Source of the DNA: CANKBT01 sp038235705
GTDB taxonomy: Bacteria; Actinomycetota; Actinomycetes; Mycobacteriales; SCTD01
Length of the DNA stretch: 11,110 nt
Direction: 5' to 3'
Assembly (NCBI GenBank): GCA_038235705.1
Contig: JBBSTR010000072.1
Coordinates: 1 to 11,110, forward strand
This document shows, one piece after another, positions 5,720 to 11,110 of this stretch; position 1 is the first letter of the stretch; every line of letters starts with the position of its first letter. The position numbers and the translations under genes are program-made. The notes beneath the pieces were generated by a model, which ran no database searches, was not told where the DNA came from, and worked only from the letters and a program-made list of their open reading frames with translations.

Positions 5720-7438
5720 GTGACCGCCGTGCCTGAGCAGACCGACGAGAAGGTCGTCCCGCCCGAGGAACCGCCGCTGCCCGACGACCTCGCGCTCGGG
5801 GCCGAGTTCGAGGCGGTCACGCGACAGCAGTGGCAGGACCTCGTACGCCAGGTGCTCGCGAAGAAGGGCGACCCGCCGGCCGACGTCGAGGCGGCCCTGT
5901 CGTCGTACGCCGGTGGCATCCTGGTCCGTCCGCTCTACACCGAGGCGGACGGGCTCCCCAGCCTGATCACCCGGCAGGGGCCGTGGGACGTACGCGCCCT
6001 GCACGTCGATCCCGACAACGCCGAGGTGCTGACGGATCTGGAGGGCGGCGTCACGTCGCTCTGGCTGGTCACGGCTGACCCCGCGCCTGCCCTGAAGGAC
6101 GTGCTGCTCGACCTCGCCCCAGTGGCGCTGGACGCCGGGGCCGACTTCCACGCCGCCGGGCTGAAGGCGCTGGCCGCGGGCGTCCGGCTGGGCACGCTCG
6201 GCGCCGACCCGGTCGCGGTCCTGGCGCGCACCGGGACGCTGGGCTCCATGGACGACGCGCTCGACCTGGTCGCTCGTTGTGAGAGCACGGACGTACGCGC
6301 GATGACCGTCGACGCACTCCCGTTCCACGAGGCCGGGGCGACCGACCCACAACAGCTGGGGCTCGCGTTGTCGTCGCTCGTGCACTACCTGCGGGCCGGC
6401 GTCCCCCCGGACCAGATCGAGCTGCGGCTCGCGGCGTCGGCGGACCAGTTCCTCACCATCGCCACCATGCGCGCGGCACGGCAGGTGTGGGCACGGGTGC
6501 TGGAGGCGTGCGACCTGTCCGGCGACCTGTTCCTGCACGCCGTCACGTCCTGGTCCATGACGACGCGTCGCGACCCGTGGGTGAGCATGCTGCGCGGCAC
6601 GACCGCCGCGTTCGCCGCCGGGGTCGGAGGTGCGGACTCGGTGACGGTGCTGCCGTTCGACAGTGCGCTCGGCCGCTCGGACGCGATCGCCCGTCGGGTG
6701 GCACGCAACACCTCCGCGCTGCTGACCGACGAGTCGCACGTCGCGGCGGTCACCGACCCGGCAGAAGGGTCCTGGTACGTCGAGCAGCTCACCGCCGACG
6801 TCGCGCGCGCCGCGTGGGCGTTGTTCCAGCAGGTCGAGGGCGCCGGCGGGGTGGTGGCAGGGCTGCAGGACGGGTCGGTCGCCGCGATGTTGGCCCAGTC
6901 CGCGGCGGAGAAACAGCACCGCCTGGCCGTACGCGAGGACGCCGTCACCGGGGTGAGCGAGTTCCCGTTCCTGCAGGAGAAGCCGGTCCTGCGCAAGCCT
7001 GCGGGAGAGGCCCGAACGGGCGGGCTTCCGCGGCTGCGCTGGGCCGAGCCGTACGAGGCGCTGCGCGACCGGAGTGACGCGTTCCTTGCCGAGACCGGGT
7101 CCCGACCGGCTGTGCTGGCCGTGACGACCGGAGCGCCCAAGACCTTCGCCGCCCGGCTCGACTACGTCCGCAACCTGCTGCTGCCGGCCGGCGTCGAGAC
7201 GGTGGCCTGCGGGTCTGACGGCGTGCCCGCGAAGGTCCCGGCCGTGTGCGTCCTGGTCGCCGCCGACGACGTGGAGCCTTCTGCAGACCTGTGCGCCGAG
7301 CTGCGTCAACGTGGTGCGGTAGCGCTGCTCCGGGCGGGCAAGGGCACGGACTGGCCGGTCGACGGTTACGTCCACGTCGGCTGCGACGCGCTGGCCGTCA
7401 TGACGACCACCATGAAGGACCTGGGGGTCCCGCAATGA
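5720..7438 (+). CDS. mutA: Methylmalonyl-CoA mutase small subunit (MutA)
   Basis: A 572-aa protein homologous to the non-catalytic subunit of the heterodimeric adenosylcobalamin-dependent methylmalonyl-CoA mutase. Recognisable segments in order: TRQQWQDLVRQVL near residue 35, WDVRALH then VLTDLEGGVTSLWLV (about residues 90-116), LPFHEAGATDPQQLGLAL, LRLAASADQFLTIATMRAARQVWARV, MTTRRDPWVSMLRGT, GGADSVTVLPFD, and DPAEGSWYVEQLT of the TIM-barrel domain; the C-terminal flavodoxin-like domain ends GCDALAVMTTTMKDLGVPQ. The DXHXXG cobalamin motif is absent, as expected for this subunit. The length is somewhat below the usual 610-640 aa, and the PFVRG loop near the substrate channel seen in many MutA proteins is missing. 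GTG at 5720 is the likely start, with a weak ribosome-binding site; GTG at 5729 is an alternative. The stop overlaps mutB by ATGA. Confidence 0.93.
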   Translation: MTAVPEQTDEKVVPPEEPPLPDDLALGAEFEAVTRQQWQDLVRQVLAKKGDPPADVEAALSSYAGGILVRPLYTEADGLPSLITRQGPWDVRALHVDPDNAEVLTDLEGGVTSLWLVTADPAPALKDVLLDLAPVALDAGADFHAAGLKALAAGVRLGTLGADPVAVLARTGTLGSMDDALDLVARCESTDVRAMTVDALPFHEAGATDPQQLGLALSSLVHYLRAGVPPDQIELRLAASADQFLTIATMRAARQVWARVLEACDLSGDLFLHAVTSWSMTTRRDPWVSMLRGTTAAFAAGVGGADSVTVLPFDSALGRSDAIARRVARNTSALLTDESHVAAVTDPAEGSWYVEQLTADVARAAWALFQQVEGAGGVVAGLQDGSVAAMLAQSAAEKQHRLAVREDAVTGVSEFPFLQEKPVLRKPAGEARTGGLPRLRWAEPYEALRDRSDAFLAETGSRPAVLAVTTGAPKTFAARLDYVRNLLLPAGVETVACGSDGVPAKVPAVCVLVAADDVEPSADLCAELRQRGAVALLRAGKGTDWPVDGYVHVGCDALAVMTTTMKDLGVPQ

Positions 7439-9567
7439 GCATTCCGGACTTCACTACCGTTGGCTTCGAGCCGACCCCAGCACCAGCGCTGCCGGTCGGC
7501 GATCCCTGGACGACGCCCGAGGGGATCGAGGTCGCCACCTCGTACGACGGGCTGGAGGGTCTTGACTTCACGCGCACCTTCCCGGGCGCGCCGCCGTACG
7601 TCCGCGGTCCCTATCCCACGATGTACGTCACCCAGCCGTGGACGATCCGGCAGTACGCCGGGTTCTCCACCGCCGAGGAGTCCAACGCCTTCTACCGCCG
7701 CAACCTCGCCGCCGGCCAGAAGGGGCTCTCCGTCGCCTTCGACCTGGCGACCCACCGCGGCTACGACTCCGACCACCCGCGGGTGAAAGGAGACGTCGGG
7801 ATGGCCGGCGTCGCCATCGACTCGATCCTGGACATGCGGCAGCTGTTCGACGGCATCCCGCTGGACAGGATGAGCGTGTCCATGACGATGAACGGGGCCG
7901 TGCTGCCGGTCCTGGCGCTGTATGTCGCGGCGGCGCAGGAGCAGGGCGTCGACCCGGGAGCGCTCACCGGGACCATCCAGAACGACATCCTCAAAGAATT
8001 CATGGTCCGCAACACCTACATCTATCCACCCGGACCCTCCATGCGCATCATCAGCGACATCTTCGGTTTCACCTCGCGGGAGATGCCCCGCTACAACTCC
8101 ATCTCGATCTCCGGTTACCACATGCAGGAAGCCGGCGCGACGGCTGACCTGGAGCTGGCCTACACGCTCGCCGACGGCATCGAATATCTTAAGGCCGGGA
8201 TCGCCTCAGGGCTCGACGTCGACGCTTTTGCACCGCGACTGAGCTTCTTCTGGGCGATCGGCATGAACACCTTCATGGAGATCGCGAAGATGCGGGCCGG
8301 GCGCCTGCTGTGGGCCAAGCTGGTAAAACAGTTCGATCCACATTCTGACAAGAGTCTCAGCCTGCGGACGCACTGCCAGACGTCGGGCTGGTCGTTGACC
8401 GCGCAGGACGTCTACAACAACGCCGTGCGCACCTGCGTCGAAGCCATGGCCGCGACCCAGGGCGGCACCCAGTCGCTGCACACCAACGCGCTCGACGAAG
8501 CGCTCGCGCTGCCGACCGACTTCTCTGCCCGGATAGCCCGCAACACGCAGCTCTTTCTGCAGCAGGAGTCCGGCACGACCCGGACCATCGACCCCTGGGG
8601 CGGTTCGGCGTACGTCGAACGGCTCACCTACGAGCTGGCCCGCAAGGCGTGGCAGCACCTCGACGAGGTCGGTGCGGCCGGGGGGATGGCCAAGGCGATC
8701 GAGGCCGGCATCCCGAAGATGCGCATCGAGGAGGCAGCAGCGCGCACCCAGGCCCGGATCGACGCCGGCACGCAGCCGGTGATCGGCGTCAACACCTACC
8801 GGGTCGCCGACGAACCCGACATCGACGTGCGCAAGGTCGACAACCGGGCGGTGTACGCCTCGCAGATCGCCAAGCTGGAGAAGCTTCGCGCCGAGCGTTC
8901 GCAGCCCGCTGTCGACGACGCGCTCCGACGCCTCACCGACGGGGCCGCGAACGGTGGCAACCTGCTCGCGCTGTCCGTCGCGGCGGCCCGCGCCGAGGCC
9001 ACCGTCGGCGAGATCAGCGACGCCATGGAGAAGGTGTTCGGCCGCTACACCGGCCAGATCCGTACGATCTCGGGGGTGTACCGCGCCGAGGCTGCTGGCT
9101 CCTCCGCCGTCGCGGCCGGCCGCGCGGCGACCGACGCGTTCGCCGAGGCCGAAGGCCGACGCCCCCGCATCCTGGTCGCCAAGATGGGCCAGGACGGCCA
9201 CGACCGCGGCCAGAAGGTGATCGCGTCCGCCTTCGCCGACCTCGGTTTCGACGTCGACGTGGGTCCGCTGTTCCAGACGCCCGAGGAGGTCGCGCGCCAG
9301 GCCGTCGAGGCCGACGTGCACGTGGTCGGCGTGTCCTCGCTGGCCGCCGGCCACCTCTCCCTGGTGCCCGCCTTGAAGGCAGCGCTGGTGGAGGAGGGCC
9401 GCGACGACATCATGATCGTCGTCGGGGGCGTCATCCCGGCGGGCGACTTCGACGAGCTGCGTGCTGCCGGTGCGGCCGCCATCTTCCCACCCGGCACCGT
9501 CATCCCCGAGGCGGCTCTCGACCTGCTCAAGCAGCTCACCGAGTCCCTGGAGCACCCCACCCCCTGA
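7435..9567 (+). CDS. mutB: Methylmalonyl-CoA mutase large catalytic subunit (MutB)
   Basis: The product has 710 aa and is closely similar throughout to the Propionibacterium catalytic subunit. It interconverts (R)-methylmalonyl-CoA and succinyl-CoA by a radical rearrangement with adenosylcobalamin, in the cytoplasm. The N-terminal TIM barrel includes YVRGPYPTMYVTQPWTIRQY, NAFYRRNLAAGQKGLSVAFD, QNDILKEFMVRNTYIYPP, SGYHMQEAGATADLE, LRTHCQTSGWSLTAQD and PTDFSARIARNTQLFLQQE. The C-terminal cobalamin domain carries DGHDRG, with Asp587, the cobalt-ligating His589 and Gly592, then VVGVSSLAAGHL and VVGGVIP. Start at ATG 7435 is set by family alignment and the ATGA overlap with mutA; a reading from 7246 would run inside mutA and is an artefact. 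No key residue is missing. The G-protein chaperone MeaB, often encoded just downstream, does not follow here. Confidence 0.97.
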   Translation: MSIPDFTTVGFEPTPAPALPVGDPWTTPEGIEVATSYDGLEGLDFTRTFPGAPPYVRGPYPTMYVTQPWTIRQYAGFSTAEESNAFYRRNLAAGQKGLSVAFDLATHRGYDSDHPRVKGDVGMAGVAIDSILDMRQLFDGIPLDRMSVSMTMNGAVLPVLALYVAAAQEQGVDPGALTGTIQNDILKEFMVRNTYIYPPGPSMRIISDIFGFTSREMPRYNSISISGYHMQEAGATADLELAYTLADGIEYLKAGIASGLDVDAFAPRLSFFWAIGMNTFMEIAKMRAGRLLWAKLVKQFDPHSDKSLSLRTHCQTSGWSLTAQDVYNNAVRTCVEAMAATQGGTQSLHTNALDEALALPTDFSARIARNTQLFLQQESGTTRTIDPWGGSAYVERLTYELARKAWQHLDEVGAAGGMAKAIEAGIPKMRIEEAAARTQARIDAGTQPVIGVNTYRVADEPDIDVRKVDNRAVYASQIAKLEKLRAERSQPAVDDALRRLTDGAANGGNLLALSVAAARAEATVGEISDAMEKVFGRYTGQIRTISGVYRAEAAGSSAVAAGRAATDAFAEAEGRRPRILVAKMGQDGHDRGQKVIASAFADLGFDVDVGPLFQTPEEVARQAVEADVHVVGVSSLAAGHLSLVPALKAALVEEGRDDIMIVVGGVIPAGDFDELRAAGAAAIFPPGTVIPEAALDLLKQLTESLEHPTP

Positions 9568-9591
9568 CCCCTTTCCGGGGGGCAGGGACTC
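9541..9591 (+). terminator. Hairpin at the end of mutB
   Basis: GAGTCCCTG (9541-9549) and CAGGGACTC (9583-9591) are a perfect 9-bp inverted repeat, and CCCC (9568-9571) and GGGG (9577-9580) pair inside it. A competing stem uses CCCTG at 9562-9566 with CAGGG at 9583-9587. The structure spans the mutB stop codon. There is no T-run after it, so it may act as a Rho-independent-like signal or as an mRNA 3'-end stabiliser. Confidence 0.45.
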
Positions 9592-9709
9592 CGCGAGGGC
9601 GCAGGTGGAGCGACGCCCAGGTGCGGATGGGCCGCCAGGTCTCGGGCAGCGCGGCAGCCGAGCGACCCGGGAATCCTCGGGGCACATGATCGTGCCCGAC
9701 CCCCCAAAA

Positions 9710-9756
9710 CGATCATGACCGCTGAGCGACGGGAGGTCGCCCAGCGGTCATGATCG
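9710..9756 (-). terminator. Strong intrinsic terminator between convergent genes
   Basis: Bases 9710-9730 pair with 9736-9756 in a 21-bp stem (one A/C mismatch, 9725 with 9741) and a 5-base loop GGGAG. On the minus strand the stem is followed directly by TTTT (9709-9706), the classic intrinsic terminator form for the acylase-SLH gene, whose stop ends 11 bases before. It can also stop read-through from mutB, though no T-run follows on the plus strand. Confidence 0.82.
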
Positions 9757-9766
9757 TGAGAGGTGG

Positions 9767-11110
9767 CTACGCCTTGGGCAGGGGGACTGCCTCCAGCTCG
9801 AGCAGCCGGGCCAGGAAGACGGCCATCTGCTGCCGGGAGACCGTGGCCGCCGGTGCGAAGGTCGTCGCCGTGACCCCTTGAGTGACGCCGGAGGCGGCGA
9901 GGCCGTCGATCTCGGCCTTGAACGCCTCGACGTCACTGAACCGGCCCTGGTCGACCGCGTCGGCCGCCAGGGTTGCGCCGGTGAGATAGGTGTTCAGGCG
10001 GACGAGGAACGCCGCCATCTGACCGCGCGACACCAGGCCGGCCGGGTCGAGCGACCCGTCCGGACGACCCTGAACGACGCCCGCCTTGCGAAGCCCCTCG
10101 GCGGCCGCGCGGACCTCCGGGGACAGCGTGGCCGAGTCCGTGAAGGCCTTGCCATCGGTGGGCAGCGTCATGCCGGCGTCCTTCGCGTACCGGGCGAGGA
10201 ACTGCACCATCTGGCCTCGGGAGACGGACGCGGTGGGCGCGAACGTCGTCGCACTCGTGCCCTCCGTGATGCCCCGGGTGAGCAGGCATCGCACGGCGAC
10301 CGCAGCGTCACCGGTCACGTCGGTGAACGGTGAGGCATCGAGCTCGAGCGGCGGGCAGACCCCGGACGCGTAAGCCGGAGCCGCCGTCGGCTGCGCCGTC
10401 TGGGTGACGGTCTTCTTCTCCACCGTGACGGCCGCGACCTGGGCCTTGGTCCAGGCGATCGGGACCCACTGCTTCGCCGAGAAGAGCAGTGTCTGGTCCG
10501 CGTAGTACTTCGAGGTCGGGTCAGACGACTGCGAGTAGGTGAGCAGCGTCGAGCCGACCGGCCCCTGCGGCGTCAGCTCGACGGCCTGCAGCCAGCTGGA
10601 GGAGTTGCCGTCGACGTCGGGGTAGCCGACCGGGCCCTTGGCCGGGTCGCCGTTGAACGACGCGCTGATCACGTTGAACGCCCCGAACCCACCGACCCCG
10701 CCGTGGATCGGGATGCGCAGGTCGTTGCGCTTCTCGGTCTGCAGCGAGCCCAGCGGCGCGTCCAGCGCGATCCCGGCGTCCTGCAGCCGGGCGGTCGCGG
10801 TGGCGAGCGCCGTGAGCACCTTCGGGTCGGAGGTCTTGAGGGTGTTCGGCGTGTTGACGGGGTCGGCCAAGTTGAACGGCACGGCGAAGACCAATCCGCC
10901 CGCCCGGGCGAACTCGCGGAACAGCGCCGCGCCCGTGGAGTCCAGGTTCACGTGGACGTCCCAGCCGGCGAGCGCGTCACAAGCGGGGGCGAGCGTCACG
11001 TCGCGGCCGTCGGCGGCCTTGGCGGTCGGGGTGGCCCGGCACAGCGCCACCAGCGCGTCCCGGGTCAGCTCCCCGCCGTACTGCCGGTCGCCGAACATGA
11101 CCTGCTTGAG
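9767..11110 (-). CDS. Penicillin/AHL acylase-family Ntn hydrolase with three SLH domains (5' part beyond window)
   Basis: The visible 447 residues are the C-terminal part of a larger protein; the frame is open through the right edge (LKQVMFGDRQYGGELTRD), so the Met at 11098 is internal. Residues about 1-225 match the end of the penicillin amidase beta chain: GWDVHVNLDSTGAALFREF, IHGGVGGFGAFNV, LQAVELTPQGPVGSTLLTYSQSSD (split here at about 173-196) and YADQTLLFSAKQWVPIAWT. The nucleophile Ser and signal peptide would be off-window. Then come a short linker and three SLH domains (DNA about 10330-10184, 10147-9995 and 9943-9800), each with F(T/S)DV-like starts and SRGQM or SRQQM ends. Family members hydrolyse amides such as beta-lactam side chains or acyl-homoserine lactones; substrate here is unknown. 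SLH repeats imply attachment to the cell envelope. Confidence 0.9.
   Translation of the reverse strand, partial: LKQVMFGDRQYGGELTRDALVALCRATPTAKAADGRDVTLAPACDALAGWDVHVNLDSTGAALFREFARAGGLVFAVPFNLADPVNTPNTLKTSDPKVLTALATATARLQDAGIALDAPLGSLQTEKRNDLRIPIHGGVGGFGAFNVISASFNGDPAKGPVGYPDVDGNSSSWLQAVELTPQGPVGSTLLTYSQSSDPTSKYYADQTLLFSAKQWVPIAWTKAQVAAVTVEKKTVTQTAQPTAAPAYASGVCPPLELDASPFTDVTGDAAVAVRCLLTRGITEGTSATTFAPTASVSRGQMVQFLARYAKDAGMTLPTDGKAFTDSATLSPEVRAAAEGLRKAGVVQGRPDGSLDPAGLVSRGQMAAFLVRLNTYLTGATLAADAVDQGRFSDVEAFKAEIDGLAASGVTQGVTATTFAPAATVSRQQMAVFLARLLELEAVPLPKA

Noticed and set aside
5663..7435. 590-aa minus-strand reading opposite mutA, and 493-aa minus-strand reading opposite mutB (8206-9687)
   Set aside because: Both are Arg/Gly/His-rich shadows of the mut genes with no recognisable domain.
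7246..9567. Extended 773-aa MutB beginning inside mutA
   Set aside because: The extra N-terminal residues are out-of-frame mutA sequence; family alignment and the ATGA overlap place the start at 7435.
1..11110. tRNA, rRNA, CRISPR arrays or insertion-sequence ends
   Set aside because: No cloverleaf, array of spaced repeats or transposase-like reading was seen by eye; a covariance-model or repeat search could still find something subtle.

Overview
The window is high-GC DNA with GC-rich third codon positions and several GTG starts. It carries a mycofactocin locus, a two-subunit methylmalonyl-CoA mutase and a DUF222/HNH nuclease, which together point to an actinobacterium (Actinomycetota). The genus cannot be fixed from the sequence. 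The SLH-domain acylase and the locus arrangement would fit a non-mycobacterial lineage such as Micrococcales or Propionibacteriales, but that is a guess.

Left third (1-3089): mycofactocin biosynthesis. On the minus strand, in transcription order, lie mftA (precursor peptide ending IDGMCGVY), mftB (RRE peptide chaperone), mftC (radical SAM maturase) and mftD (FMN dehydrogenase, cut by the left window edge). They are tightly packed: 3 bp between mftA and mftB, an ATGA overlap between mftB and mftC, and 10 bp between mftC and mftD spanned by a five-codon mini-ORF. The TetR-type regulator mftR is divergent on the plus strand. The 92-bp gap between mftA and mftR holds a plausible -35/-10 pair for the mft operon with a palindrome inside the spacer, and a duplicated GACCGGTC motif in the leader. 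mftE and mftF would be expected beyond the left edge.

Middle (3090-5719): directly after mftR, in the same frame, is the C-terminal two-thirds of a pyridoxamine-5'-phosphate-oxidase-like flavin-binding protein without its N-terminus, so probably a decayed gene. A convergent minus-strand DUF222/HNH endonuclease (13E12-repeat type) follows. Upstream of that gene is about 356 bp that I cannot assign, containing a C7G8 palindromic tract.

Right part (5720-11110): mutA and mutB, the small and large subunits of adenosylcobalamin-dependent methylmalonyl-CoA mutase, overlap by ATGA. They interconvert succinyl-CoA and (R)-methylmalonyl-CoA in propionate, odd-chain fatty acid and branched-chain amino acid metabolism. 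No meaB chaperone follows in this window. A terminator zone with nested inverted repeats separates mutB from a convergent minus-strand gene, open at the right edge, for an Ntn-hydrolase penicillin/acyl-homoserine-lactone acylase fused to three C-terminal SLH domains.

No tRNA, rRNA, CRISPR array or insertion sequence was recognised. Nothing here is clearly a wholly new system. The most notable items are the mft promoter/operator layout, the mftC-mftD mini-ORF relay, the in-frame truncated PPOX remnant after mftR, and the acylase-SLH fusion.
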